Shown: positions 6,459 through 15,126, counted from the first letter of the stretch. The stretch: DNA of 64,000 nucleotides from an uncultured Armatimonadota bacterium (GCA_903899015.1 CAIUHP010000079.1:124001-188000), one strand, 5' to 3'. Made by a program: numbers and translations. The notes: generated by a model from the letters alone, not told the origin.

Positions 6459-8687
6459 CTATTGCTTTTTCGTTTTGATTTGATAACGAACTTTGTTCGC
6501 GGTCTTTGCAGGCTGCCCCTTGTGGTTGGCGTAAATGACCTTGATGTTCTGTCCTGAGATGTGAATATGTCCATTTTCAATCGTGACCGTCGTTTCTTGG
6601 TCGGGCTTTGAAGATGTGAACACACGGCTTGTCGTGACTGTTTTCGTCATCGGAGCATGCGCGGTGATCGTCTTGGTGACGTAAGCCACTCCCGATTCTG
6701 CGTCTTTGCCGGCAACACCATGAACGACATGGACTTCTTCGTCGTCTCCACCGGCGGTGAGGGTCAACACACGTCCTTCCGCAGTCGCGTTCTCGCCTCT
6801 TAAAATCATCACACGACCTTCCTTCACATCGTCCATATGGAGGATACGAACACCTTTCATGTGAGCTTCAGCCGGCTTCGAGTCGTCTGAAGTAATGGTG
6901 AACGTACGAGCATTGCCGTCGGATGTGACGTGCACTTCTCGGTCGTCACTAGAAATCTTTGCAGGTTCAGATCCGTCCGATGCCACAACCGTCTTACCGT
7001 GCCCATCGGTCGTGACCGTGTAAGTGACTTTCCCGTCCTCACCCTTAAGGGCCTTCACCTGAACATTTAGCCGCTTCGGTTCTGAAGTTGACTTAACATC
7101 TTCGGTAGTCACGAAGCTCACGTTTCCATTGTCCGTTGTCGTGACGAACGTTTTTCCATCCTTCTTAAGGATCTTGATATCCTTCGTCACTCGATGAGGA
7201 ACGGACTGGCTGTCGCGATCCTCCAAAATGATTGCGGGAGCACTGTTAACACTCCCAGCTTGAGCATCAATCCTCGTTCGATAAACCTTTTTAACCTGGC
7301 TGTCGGAAGCGACATCGGCAGTAACGTAGAAAATATTGTCTCCGCCGGGAAGCCCTTTGAGTTCCTTTGCTTCAACAATAACAGGCTCGCCGCTCGCCTT
7401 CGAGTCGAGCTTGACTCGAATTTGGTGAACTTGCTTATTCCCAGTTGGCTTGCCATCCACAGCATTGTCATAAACCACATGCATTTCTTTTGTCGCTGAA
7501 GGTTTATCAAGCTTGACAGTGTACGAAACAACATGGGGAACCTGATTCTGCTTCTGAAGATGATGCGTTACCGTGACCTTGTGAGATTTGGCATCGACAT
7601 GGGTGAAGAGATCCAGAGTGTCCTGAGGATTTGGGGGATAAGGGGCAGCGACAATCTTTGCTCCCGCAATGATCGATGTTCCAGTTGCAAGGGCAATTCC
7701 CATCAAGGCAAGATGGCGAGTGTTCATAGTTGTTGTAAGTCTCCGTTGAGGATCGAGCAGGCCTTTCACCCGCTCTTCAAGTCGCCAGGGTCGCGTCATG
7801 AGTCCGATCGTTCCTGGTATCGATCGTCGCGTGGATACGCCAAGAGCTACTGTTAATAGCGTGTTTGCGTAGTTGGGTGCAGTCGTGCTGTTGAGGGCCA
7901 CATTGTCGCAGACCTCCTCTCGCGCCCTTACGAGGTCACGATTCAGCACGTGGATAAGCGGGTGCGGCCAATAGGCAGCTTCAACAAGCCTCTGAACGAG
8001 GCCAATAAGTGGGTCACGCTGACGTACATGGGTCAATTCGTGAGCCAAAACCGATCGAAGCTGCTGTTCGTTCAATTGTTCAACCAGCTTCTCGGGCAGA
8101 ATCACGGTCGTTTGCCGAGGTCCGACCACAACTGGACTATGAAGCCGCCTCGAACTGTGAATCGGCACTGAGGGCATCTTTTCAATGAGCTGGAGCGATT
8201 CGGTAGCAGCCTGAACTTTGGGATCCTGAATGGGGCGAGCCGATTTTCGAAGTCGGTCCACTTTTCGAGCGCCGATCATCAGCCGAGAAATGAGGAATCC
8301 GGTTCCCGATAACCAAACCAGAATGATGAGGCTTGCTGCACCTCGAGCTTTCTCAACGGTCCAAAAGGGGCGCTCGGTTTCCGTTTCCACTCCAACCGTA
8401 TCAATCATGGGCTGGATGGATGACACTTGAACGACCGGTTGCTCTCGCTCAAGAGCAATCTGGAACGTCTGCCAACCCATTTTCTCAAGTCCGAGAGTGG
8501 TGAGCGGTGCAAACAGAACACAGAAAAGCGCGCAAAGGCAGATACCGTGTCGCATCGCGGGGTTGTTTTTTCCCACAACCCGCGTGAAGAGAATGGCGAC
8601 AATCGTGATAAGCGTGATCTCGACAAGCACGCGAATAATGAAGGAGGCAAGCGTGTCACCAGGATAAATCTGCTGAAGGAAGTTCAT
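6459..8687 (-). CDS. BlaR1-like M56 sensor metalloprotease
   Basis: This protein has 742 residues. N-terminal membrane helices (about 13-36, 47-66, 115-137) bracket an M56 peptidase domain with the zinc motif LAHELTHVRQRDP near residue 216 and the third ligand region RAREEVCDN near 257. A further hydrophobic segment (~325-345) leads to a ~390-residue C-terminal region, rich in Val/Thr beta repeats (VTYTVTTDGHGKTVV, KTFVTTTDNGNVSF). This region would lie outside the membrane. In BlaR1/MecR1 that position holds a beta-lactam-binding domain; none is seen here, so the signal is different and unknown. The ATG overlaps the blaI stop (ATGA). The predicted role is to sense an envelope signal and cleave BlaI. 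Confidence 0.82.
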   Translation of the reverse strand: MNFLQQIYPGDTLASFIIRVLVEITLITIVAILFTRVVGKNNPAMRHGICLCALFCVLFAPLTTLGLEKMGWQTFQIALEREQPVVQVSSIQPMIDTVGVETETERPFWTVEKARGAASLIILVWLSGTGFLISRLMIGARKVDRLRKSARPIQDPKVQAATESLQLIEKMPSVPIHSSRRLHSPVVVGPRQTTVILPEKLVEQLNEQQLRSVLAHELTHVRQRDPLIGLVQRLVEAAYWPHPLIHVLNRDLVRAREEVCDNVALNSTTAPNYANTLLTVALGVSTRRSIPGTIGLMTRPWRLEERVKGLLDPQRRLTTTMNTRHLALMGIALATGTSIIAGAKIVAAPYPPNPQDTLDLFTHVDAKSHKVTVTHHLQKQNQVPHVVSYTVKLDKPSATKEMHVVYDNAVDGKPTGNKQVHQIRVKLDSKASGEPVIVEAKELKGLPGGDNIFYVTADVASDSQVKKVYRTRIDAQAGSVNSAPAIILEDRDSQSVPHRVTKDIKILKKDGKTFVTTTDNGNVSFVTTEDVKSTSEPKRLNVQVKALKGEDGKVTYTVTTDGHGKTVVASDGSEPAKISSDDREVHVTSDGNARTFTITSDDSKPAEAHMKGVRILHMDDVKEGRVMILRGENATAEGRVLTLTAGGDDEEVHVVHGVAGKDAESGVAYVTKTITAHAPMTKTVTTSRVFTSSKPDQETTVTIENGHIHISGQNIKVIYANHKGQPAKTANKVRYQIKTKKQ

Positions 8688-9076
8688 TTCTCACCCTTTT
8701 GTGCGTTCACAATCAGCGCTCGAATCCGTTCGACTTCGTCACTCTTTAACTCTTGGCTATCGAGTAAAGCCATCACGAGCCCCTCTGCGGAACCATTGAA
8801 CGCGGTTTCAACAAATCGTCCGACCACGTGCTTCATTGCGGAGTCGCGTGGGACTGTGGCACGGTAGTGAAAAATCTTCCCCTGGGCCCGCGTTTCGACC
8901 CATCCTTTCTCCACAAGACGCGTCAAGAGCGTTTGGACGGTATTCCGAGCCATCGTACGGCGATCTTGCAGCTCTTTCCAAATCTCACCAAGCGTCGTTT
9001 CGGGCTGATCCCAAACGATATTCATGATTTCTAGTTGAGCCTCAGACAGGCTAGGCATTTCTTGGGGATCGATCAT
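8684..9076 (-). CDS. BlaI/MecI-family repressor
   Basis: This winged-helix repressor of about 130 residues reads SEAQLEIMNIVWDQPETTLGEIW, then TVQTLLTRLVEKGWV, then a wing RAQGKIFHYRATVPRD, the normal BlaI layout. The C-terminal helices dimerise and hold the site cut by the partner protease in characterised systems. I chose ATG 9076; the track's GTG at 9082 is inside the operator palindrome. It is the first gene of the operon with the M56 sensor and almost certainly represses it through the TACA/TGTA operators at 9080-9120. Confidence 0.9.
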   Translation of the reverse strand: MIDPQEMPSLSEAQLEIMNIVWDQPETTLGEIWKELQDRRTMARNTVQTLLTRLVEKGWVETRAQGKIFHYRATVPRDSAMKHVVGRFVETAFNGSAEGLVMALLDSQELKSDEVERIRALIVNAQKGEK

Positions 9077-9079
9077 AGT

Positions 9080-9120
9080 CACCTACAGTTGTAGGTGTAT
9101 TCTATACCAACAAATGTAGG
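9080..9120 (-). promoter_or_regulatory. Two BlaI-type operators and promoter
   Basis: CACCTACA-GT-TGTAGGTG (9080-9097) is a perfect palindrome of the TACA-N2-TGTA type known for BlaI/MecI. A second, imperfect copy, CCAACA-AA-TGTAGG, is at 9107-9120. The minus-strand -10 TAGAAT (9099-9104) lies between them, so bound repressor would block transcription of blaI and the sensor gene. Confidence 0.8.
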
Positions 9121-9169
9121 TGTACAAACAGAATTTGAAATTTCTTAGTGAAAATGGCTGAGCCACCCC

Positions 9170-10276
9170 TCACGGACGCATCGAATCGGTCGCCATCCAT
9201 CCTACCAAGCCACCTACATAAACGAGATTGCCGCCCCAAAAGAAGGTTTCAATTGGATGGATATGGGTGGGGATGCAGGCAAGCGTCAGGAAGATGGTAA
9301 CGACCGAAACGGTGCTCATTAGGCGAGTCGTCGAATAATTGAATGCTCTTAAGCCAACCGCTACGAGCACATATAGGATCGCGGAGACCCAAAAATTGAC
9401 CATCGCAACCATGCCGAGCACCAAAGTCGGACCCGCGCGACCAGAACTGCTACTCGTCATCGCGTCAAACCGGTCGAGCCAATTTCCTACTGCCAAGGCA
9501 GCCCCGACGCCCACTCCGCTCAGAAATAGGCTGACCATGAGCCCGGTTGTCCAAGTTGCAATGAAGCCAATTCGGGAAGTAATCGCGGATTCAGAACTCA
9601 GGGCAACGAAGATGCCGCAAAGCACGACGAAGCTACCGCCAACCATTGGGGCCAGCATCTTCTTATCTTCCGCCACCATGCGTGTATTTCTTCGATCGGT
9701 GACGATTTGAGAACTGTTCAACAGAGCTTCATATCGCCGTTGATACACAGGATTGGTAGGATCCATTTGTGCAGCGTACGCATACATCTTGCTTGCTTCA
9801 TTTACGTCTCCACGCCCGCGCATGATGTCAGCCAAAACCGCATACGGCACTGCTTGGCGAGGACTTATTTGGATGAGGGAATAGGCCAGTTTCTCGGCCT
9901 CGAAGTGCCGCCCTTTGCCATAGAGTCCCTGAAGCCTAAGGATCTCTTCCGCAAGTGTCACCCCGGTGGGAGTAGCCTCGCGCTCGGCCTTTAACTTAGC
10001 TTCTTGTTCGGCTTTCCTCTTGGCTTCAACACGACGCTTCGCTTCTTCTTGAGCTTGCCGCGCGATGTATTCAAGCCGTTCATCATAGTGCCGCTTTGCG
10101 CCTTCGTCCGCGAGAACATCATAGGCGCTTTTGATCCTAAGGAAAATCTCCTTCGAATTCGAGTCGTTTGAACGATCCGGATGGTGCTGAAGCACCAAAC
10201 GGCGATAAGCCGATCGAATCTCAGCTTTCGTCGCGGTGGGAGCAACTCCTAATACGTCGTAGTGCGTCTGCGCCAT
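9170..10276 (-). CDS. Membrane-anchored J-domain / TPR protein
   Basis: This protein has 368 residues. Residues 3-68 are a J domain with the HPD motif (LVLQHHPDRSND), which activates DnaK-type chaperones. A charged Lys/Glu/Ala coiled region (~70-105) follows, then one or two TPR-like repeats (LYGKGRHFEAEKLAYSLIQI, DVNEASKMYAYAAQMDP; ~110-185). About five hydrophobic segments complete the protein (~205-360). It starts 6 bases after the stop of the GspF-like gene, so they are in one operon. A role in assembling the neighbouring secretion/pilus-type membrane proteins is inference. Confidence 0.75.
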   Translation of the reverse strand: MAQTHYDVLGVAPTATKAEIRSAYRRLVLQHHPDRSNDSNSKEIFLRIKSAYDVLADEGAKRHYDERLEYIARQAQEEAKRRVEAKRKAEQEAKLKAEREATPTGVTLAEEILRLQGLYGKGRHFEAEKLAYSLIQISPRQAVPYAVLADIMRGRGDVNEASKMYAYAAQMDPTNPVYQRRYEALLNSSQIVTDRRNTRMVAEDKKMLAPMVGGSFVVLCGIFVALSSESAITSRIGFIATWTTGLMVSLFLSGVGVGAALAVGNWLDRFDAMTSSSSGRAGPTLVLGMVAMVNFWVSAILYVLVAVGLRAFNYSTTRLMSTVSVVTIFLTLACIPTHIHPIETFFWGGNLVYVGGLVGWMATDSMRP

Positions 10277-10282
10277 TCCGTA

Positions 10283-11620
10283 CTAACCACCCGAGGTTGC
10301 ACCCGCTGCGTAGCCGCTCCAGAAACTGAACACCACGAATCCGATATAGGCCGCCACCATGAGAAACAGAACTACACCCACTACTTGAGCGGTCTGAGTC
10401 GACCGAGTCGCAGCTTCTTGCTCATAAAATTCCGACATCTTTGTGAGCATCCGGTCCAGATTTCCAGTCGACTCACCCGTTGCAACCATGTCGATCACGA
10501 TTGGAGAAAAAGCCTCTGTCTCTCGAAATACGTCGGTCACACCGGCCCCTGTTTCGAGTCGCCCGTTGGCGGTGTACATTTTCGACCGCAGGTATTCGTT
10601 GCCGCAAGCATCCGCGGCTAAAGTGAGCGACTTTGACATCGGAACGCCTCCCTTATACAGGGCACCAAAAGCACGACCAAACTTCGCCATCGAAAGCTGG
10701 CGAACCGTCGTGCCGAGATAGGGAGTCTTCGAGATAACTACGTCCCAGTTGTGCCGAATTCGAGGATTGGCCAGCCCAACTCGAAAGAAGAAGAAGGCTC
10801 CAACAATCAACGGCCCGAGGAAAACCCACGTGATGGGTTCCGTTAGTGGAGACCAAAGCCCACCCTTCTTGCCCATCGAGGCGATGATCATGTTGGTGAT
10901 CAAGACAATGACGATCGATGCCCCAACCTGCAATTTGGGCATGAATGTAATCCTCTTATAGAGGTTTCTGAGTTCAATCTCCCGGTCAATGTAGTCGGCG
11001 ACTTGACCGAGAGCTTCGTCCATGAAGCCACCCAACTCACCAGCCCGAACAAGGCTAAGCATCACGGGTGTAAAGACTTCGGGATACCGTTGCATGCCGT
11101 CCGATAATCCGCGACCAGCATTGACGTGTCCGACCAATTCTTTGAGGATCGTGGCGAACTTCTCACTCTTAGCCTGAGTGGCAAGCGTCGTCACACTTTG
11201 AACAATCGGGACCCCTGCGTCAAGCATGGTTGCCAACTGGCGAAAGAAGAAGCCCAATTCCTTCAGCGGTACTTGACCAATAAGCGGTCCCCAAACACTG
11301 GTCGCGGCGTACGAACGCTGTTCGGTGCTTGGACCCATCGGTTGGGAGTGATCGACCAGCATCGCCTTATAGACTTTAGCCGCCTCCGCTCGATCAGTCG
11401 GGGATGCACTTGTGGGACTGGCGTCAACAGTTGCTTTAGAAGGAATCGATCCCGCTACAGAAGACAATGGATCGTTAGGGTTGGAAGCCACTCCAATCTT
11501 CACGATTTCAAGGCTCTTAGACTGCAGTTCCAGAATCGCCAAGTCAATCGTGATGCCAAACACGAGTCCATTTACAACCTTTCCGTCGATCGTTTTTGCT
11601 TGATATTCAAAAGTAGGCAT
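10283..11620 (-). CDS. GspF/PilC-like inner-membrane protein (copy 1)
   Basis: This 445-residue protein belongs to the type II secretion F / PilC family, the polytopic platform that couples the assembly ATPase to pilin polymerisation. It has the short N-terminal domain (MPTFEYQAKTIDGKVVNGLV), a ~70-residue linker, then two T2SSF helical domains. The first has LGFFFRQLATMLDAGVPIVQ and the typical LSLVRAGELGGFMDEAL; the second has MAKFGRAFGALYKGGVPMSK and IVIDMVATGESTGNLDRML. Three membrane helices are at about 230-250, 275-295 and 410-435. Length and layout are normal. No GspE/PilB ATPase or pilin gene is in the window. It is upstream of and coupled to the J-domain gene. Confidence 0.88.
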   Translation of the reverse strand: MPTFEYQAKTIDGKVVNGLVFGITIDLAILELQSKSLEIVKIGVASNPNDPLSSVAGSIPSKATVDASPTSASPTDRAEAAKVYKAMLVDHSQPMGPSTEQRSYAATSVWGPLIGQVPLKELGFFFRQLATMLDAGVPIVQSVTTLATQAKSEKFATILKELVGHVNAGRGLSDGMQRYPEVFTPVMLSLVRAGELGGFMDEALGQVADYIDREIELRNLYKRITFMPKLQVGASIVIVLITNMIIASMGKKGGLWSPLTEPITWVFLGPLIVGAFFFFRVGLANPRIRHNWDVVISKTPYLGTTVRQLSMAKFGRAFGALYKGGVPMSKSLTLAADACGNEYLRSKMYTANGRLETGAGVTDVFRETEAFSPIVIDMVATGESTGNLDRMLTKMSEFYEQEAATRSTQTAQVVGVVLFLMVAAYIGFVVFSFWSGYAAGATSGG

Positions 11621-11907
11621 GATGTTCAGCTCGACAGAAAACTTGCTTATTCAGGTCCCCGAAATTCAGGATCAGTTTGGAAACTAAGACACTCAAATTA
11701 TGATTAGAGTTCATTGAGTCCACCGTGATTCCTGCATGTGTGAAGTCTTAATGCGGCTAGTTTCAAGCAAATTATGGTCCGCTGGGTGCCGCGGGAGTTG
11801 TCTTCCGACTTTGACGATCAACAATCTTTCGACGTACCTATGCTAACGTAAATTGACTCAAACGAAGAGACTCGAAAAGACAAGAATGAACAATCGACGA
11901 TTCAGAC
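11621..11907. other. Upstream region of gspF copy 1
   Basis: No gene is seen in these 287 bases. They presumably carry the minus-strand promoter of the gspF/J-domain operon; I cannot fix a -35/-10 pair with confidence. Confidence 0.4.
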
Positions 11908-12190
11908 TAGGCGATTGCCTCAAGACCCATTTTGCTAATCATCGTAAGTAGAGTGAGCGATGCTCCCGCGGGATGTTTTTCACCTTTTTCCCATTGGCGC
12001 AAAAACGCTCTGACTCACTGTGATTGAATTCGAATTGCTTTGCTTCCGGGACGAGCTGTTTGATGACTTCGCCACCCAAGTTAGCATCCATTAATCCTCT
12101 GCCCGCCTGCGGAACGGCCCTGAAGAGAGACCTGTTGGATTTCCAGCGTTCGCGCCCGAATGATCGATAAACGTGACGCTCGTTCGAACC
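11908..12190 (-). pseudogene. Decayed toxin-antitoxin pair (RelE/HigB-like toxin fused to HigA-like antitoxin)
   Basis: Three frames together hold recognisable fragments. One frame (ORF 11939..12211) gives VYRSFGRERWKSN, then RGLMDANLGGEVIKQ, which matches the N-terminal half of COG4737-type RelE/HigB toxins (typically RGLIDADLGGGVIK). Right after, other frames give SKAIRI, then VSQSVFA, and finally RQWEKGEKHPAGASLTLL followed by MISKMGLEAIA and a stop at 11908. These are the helix-turn-helix and C-terminus of the partner XRE antitoxin. The toxin's GKSGG region and the antitoxin's N-terminus are missing, and frames change twice. This looks like a deletion between two adjacent genes followed by frameshifts. 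It lies between dinB and gspF copy 1 and is not expected to be functional. Confidence 0.7.
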
Positions 12191-12197
12191 TCTCGCG

Positions 12198-12638
12198 CTA
12201 TCGGATGCCAAGCATAAACTTCATGCGATCGGTTTCTGGAAAGTTCTCATCGCCCCTTGCAAGGCAGAGACCTCTCAATTCTCCCCGATGATAGGTTCCG
12301 TGGTTGATCACGTGAAGTAGGATCTCGTGCATGCTGGCGCTGTGCGCTTCGCCGGTTGTGCGGTGGAAGTGGATGATGTCATCCGGATGGTTCTTGATGT
12401 GTTTCAGCCACCGTTCGGAAATCTCAGTCATGGTCTCAACGGTAGGTTCAACGACGGGAAGGCGGTCCAGCGACTCACCCTGGCAACGAAGCAGCCAGAT
12501 CGTTTGTGCCGACAAAATATGGCCAAGAATTGCGAGATCCTCGGGAGGGGCCCCCTTACTCTGGAGACATTCGAGCCACGCCTTGTTCGCCCAAAGGTCG
12601 TAATTTAAGCCATTTTCTAGATCTTCGAGATGAGCCAT
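12198..12638 (-). CDS. DinB-family protein
   Basis: This is a DinB/YfiT four-helix-bundle protein, 146 residues from the preferred ATG (MAHLEDLENGLNYDLWANKA). The track's longer start at 12671 would overlap the gspF gene and adds a non-family tail. The metal-binding histidines are visible: GHILSAQTIWLLRC in helix 2 and HVINHGTYHRGELRGL in helix 4. Family members are metal-dependent thiol S-transferases or hydrolases; the substrate is unknown here. It starts 10 bases after the stop of gspF copy 2 and is probably co-transcribed with it. Confidence 0.85.
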   Translation of the reverse strand: MAHLEDLENGLNYDLWANKAWLECLQSKGAPPEDLAILGHILSAQTIWLLRCQGESLDRLPVVEPTVETMTEISERWLKHIKNHPDDIIHFHRTTGEAHSASMHEILLHVINHGTYHRGELRGLCLARGDENFPETDRMKFMLGIR

Positions 12639-12648
12639 TGAAGGAAGA

Positions 12649-14019
12649 TTACCAGCAGATGAAGGACCCATCCGTCGGGATTGCCTGAATCAGTCCTCCG
12701 TACCATGCCGTGAGTAACCAGGCTGCCAGAATCGTGATCATGACGGCCAAGATGCCGTAGAGGATAAAACTTGATGAGGTAACGGCCGTCGCGTTGCGCG
12801 CCTGAAAATCGGCATCGGTCGCTCGGGCAACATGTTCCAAGGCTCGAGGTACATCGCCGGTGACTTCCCCCGTTTCCACGATATTTCCGTATTCAACCGG
12901 CAGAAGATCCGACCGCCTTAGGGCGACGGACAATTTGTCCGACTCTCCCATCCGTTGTCCCTCTTCCTTCAGCTTTTGTTGAACGAATAGATTGGGAACT
13001 GATTGCAGGCCGAGCAAAAATGTTTGCTGGGGCGAGAGCCCACCGCGACTGACCATCCCCATAGCCCAAGTAAGGCGAGCCATCGACTCGGCCATCGCTC
13101 GACCACCTAGAACCGGCGTTCGAATGATGATCATGTGCCGAAATTGGCGCATTGGCATTGAGTTGAACCATGCGATAAACGCCCAAATTGAACCAAAAAT
13201 CAGTAGAGTCAGAGGAAGATCATGGAGAAGACTCTTTCCTACCGCTTTTCCAAGCGTTGCCATCACCGGTAGTTCGCCACCCGCCGTATCCTGTTGCTTA
13301 ATGGAAGCAAGCGCTCCCTGGACGGTCCCCAAAATCATGGGAGTGATCGCAATGGTTGCCGCGAAGATATAGCCGAAATACGTTAGTCGCCTCTTCAGCC
13401 GATGCGAAAGTTCCATTTTCGCCCCAATCTCTTCCATCGCTTCGGCGAGAAATCCCGCCGTTTCACCGGCTCGGACGGTGCCCACGACATCGGGAGGATA
13501 GAGGTAGGGATATTTTTCGAGGGCATCGCTCATGCGACCACCCTCACTCACCACTTGCGCGGCATGTTTGAGCGAATCGTGATATCGCTCGGGCGTCCGG
13601 TTGGTGAGTTCCCCTAAGGCTTGGACCGGGTTGATGCCACTTCTGAAATAGCTCCCCAATTGAGAGAATAAGAAAAACAGATCCTTATCACGCCCTTTCT
13701 TTGTCTTGTGAGTCGCTGACCGATCGACCGAGTCAGCAATCGAGTTCAGAACTGGGCCCGCACTAGGTGATTCAACGGAAACTCGCTTGATGACTGGCTG
13801 AGAAACCGGTGTTGCAGTCGAAATCTTATGAGGAGCCACGTGACGTACTGATTTCTGCGGGACCGGAGCGGCGGTTGCTGCTTTCAACTCTTGGATGAGT
13901 TGCACGTTATAACCCGATCCAGACAGTGCCTTGTGCGCAGCGTCCGAGCTCTCGGCCTGAAGGGTTCCTACAACGGCTTGCCCTTGACTATTGGTGACTC
14001 GGTATTGATAAAAGGGCAT
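12649..14019 (-). CDS. GspF/PilC-like inner-membrane protein (copy 2)
   Basis: This 456-residue protein has the same layout as copy 1. A short N-terminal domain (MPFYQYRVTNSQGQAVVGTL) and a Pro/Ala/Val-rich linker to ~110 are followed by a T2SSF domain (LFFLFSQLGSYFRSGINPVQ, VGTVRAGETAGFLAEAM). A middle membrane pair (~215-290) comes next, then the second T2SSF domain (RLTWAMGMVSRGGLSPQQ, YGNIVETGEVTGDVPRAL) and a C-terminal helix. The copies are clearly diverged from each other. FolK upstream overlaps its start by 32 bases. Two platform proteins without a nearby ATPase or pilins could be subunits of one machine encoded elsewhere, or a non-canonical membrane complex. Confidence 0.85.
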   Translation of the reverse strand: MPFYQYRVTNSQGQAVVGTLQAESSDAAHKALSGSGYNVQLIQELKAATAAPVPQKSVRHVAPHKISTATPVSQPVIKRVSVESPSAGPVLNSIADSVDRSATHKTKKGRDKDLFFLFSQLGSYFRSGINPVQALGELTNRTPERYHDSLKHAAQVVSEGGRMSDALEKYPYLYPPDVVGTVRAGETAGFLAEAMEEIGAKMELSHRLKRRLTYFGYIFAATIAITPMILGTVQGALASIKQQDTAGGELPVMATLGKAVGKSLLHDLPLTLLIFGSIWAFIAWFNSMPMRQFRHMIIIRTPVLGGRAMAESMARLTWAMGMVSRGGLSPQQTFLLGLQSVPNLFVQQKLKEEGQRMGESDKLSVALRRSDLLPVEYGNIVETGEVTGDVPRALEHVARATDADFQARNATAVTSSSFILYGILAVMITILAAWLLTAWYGGLIQAIPTDGSFICW

Positions 14020-14512
14020 GGTCCAACTTAGTGACGCTATCAGCCTGCAATTCCGTTTGCTTTAGAAGGTCAGAGACCCTTCCAATTCCTGGTAGGTAGT
14101 AATCTGGCGCAACATCGGCAAGGGGCTGCAAAACAAATCGTCGCTCCGCAACTCTCGGGTGAGGCACCTGTAGCTTCAATGTTTTCCCCTCCACGTACCG
14201 ATAACTTGCAGAACCGTAGGCAATCAAATCAAGGTCAATTTCTCGGGGTCCGCAGACGTGCCGGACTTGCCGACCTATTTCTTGCTCCAATTGCTTGAGT
14301 CGAGCCAAAATCGCTCGCGGGCCGACGTTGGTTTTTACTAAAACCGCCGCATTAAGGAAAATGGGTTGGTCCGTGACATACATGGGAGCCGTTTCATAAA
14401 CCGAGCTCACCCTCATGACTTCATAGCTCTCGCCCAATCGCTTAGTAGCCTCCTGAAGATTCGACAGGCTATTACCCATATTTGAGCCTAGCGCAATTAA
14501 GACCTCAACCAC
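13988..14512 (-). CDS. folK: HPPK, folate biosynthesis (FolK)
   Basis: FolK is 6-hydroxymethyl-7,8-dihydropterin pyrophosphokinase, transferring pyrophosphate from ATP in folate synthesis. Motifs seen are VLIALGSNMGNSLSNL at the N-terminus, SSVYETAPMYVTDQPIFLNAA, and the catalytic GPREIDLDLIAYG, with the late VPHPRVAERRFVLQPL. I start at GTG 14512 (VVEVLIALGSN), giving 174 residues; the track's ATG at 14557 adds 15 residues not typical of the family. TACACC lies 6 bases before the GTG. Its 3' end overlaps gspF copy 2. No other folate gene is nearby. Confidence 0.9.
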   Translation of the reverse strand: MVEVLIALGSNMGNSLSNLQEATKRLGESYEVMRVSSVYETAPMYVTDQPIFLNAAVLVKTNVGPRAILARLKQLEQEIGRQVRHVCGPREIDLDLIAYGSASYRYVEGKTLKLQVPHPRVAERRFVLQPLADVAPDYYLPGIGRVSDLLKQTELQADSVTKLDHALLSIPSHQ

Positions 14513-14698
14513 GAAAAGGGTGTACCCCACAATTATCGCCCCTCGTTCGCAGGCCAACCAACTTCAACCCATTCAGAACCCCTAAAATGCCCTCCCACTT
14601 AATGGTTTACGTTCAAATTCACACCGGAAACATCACAAACCGAGCGTTAGCCAGTGGCATTTCTCAATCAGGATCGGACACAATGTAAGTCCTTGCGC

Positions 14699-14775
14699 GG
14701 CGGGTATAGCTCAGGGGTTAGAGCGCCTGACTGTGGCTCAGGAGGCCGCGGGTTCGAGACCCGCTATCCGCCCCA
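14699..14775 (+). tRNA. tRNA-His (GTG)
   Basis: The full cloverleaf can be read: acceptor GCGGGTA/TATCCGC, D-stem GCTC/GAGC, anticodon stem CCTGA/TCAGG with loop CTGTGGC (anticodon GTG), and T-stem GCGGG/CCCGC with TTCGAGA. The extra 5' G (14699) facing the discriminator C is the histidine identity element. CCA is encoded (14773-14775). Confidence 0.97.
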
Positions 14776-14793
14776 AACTTTTAGTGGTTTTCC

Positions 14794-15126
14794 TTAACCA
14801 GGAGGCCAAGCTAAAGGTCTTCCACCGAGAAGGTGGACGTGCAAGTGTTCGACGGTTTGCCCTCCGTCTTCCCCCTGATTGATCACAAGACGATATCCAT
14901 TCGTCACCCCTTGCTGCTCAGCAATTTTCTTAGCTGCATTCAACAGGTAGATATGATCGCCGGTCTCGGGCAATGCGGCAATTCCGCTGATTTCCGACCG
15001 AGTAACGATAATGATATGTACGGGAGCGAAAGGCACGATATCTTTGAAGGCCACAACATGGTCGTCTTCATAAACTATCGTTCCAGGAATCTCACCGTTG
15101 ATGATCTTTGTGAACAACGTCGACAT
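14794..15126 (-). CDS. HIT-family hydrolase (HINT-like)
   Basis: This is a 110-residue histidine-triad protein. It reads FTKIINGEIPGTIVYEDDHV at the N-terminus, then FAPVHIIIVTRSEI, and ends with the triad HLHVHLLGGRPLAWPPG, all typical of bacterial HINT enzymes. These hydrolyse AMP-lysine-type phosphoramidates or dinucleotides in the cytoplasm. It is divergent from the S9 peptidase gene, with about 100 bases between them. Confidence 0.93.
   Translation of the reverse strand: MSTLFTKIINGEIPGTIVYEDDHVVAFKDIVPFAPVHIIIVTRSEISGIAALPETGDHIYLLNAAKKIAEQQGVTNGYRLVINQGEDGGQTVEHLHVHLLGGRPLAWPPG

Noticed and set aside
7533-8867. Plus-strand ORFs opposite the M56/BlaI genes
   Set aside because: Low-complexity, antisense to well-supported genes, no SD.
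11939-12211. 90-residue ORF as an intact gene
   Set aside because: Only part of it resembles a toxin N-terminus; the frame then leaves the antitoxin-like frame. It is better explained as a decayed module.
14699-14775. tRNA-His as an attachment site for a mobile element
   Set aside because: No integrase and no repeated tRNA 3' end nearby; flanking genes are housekeeping.
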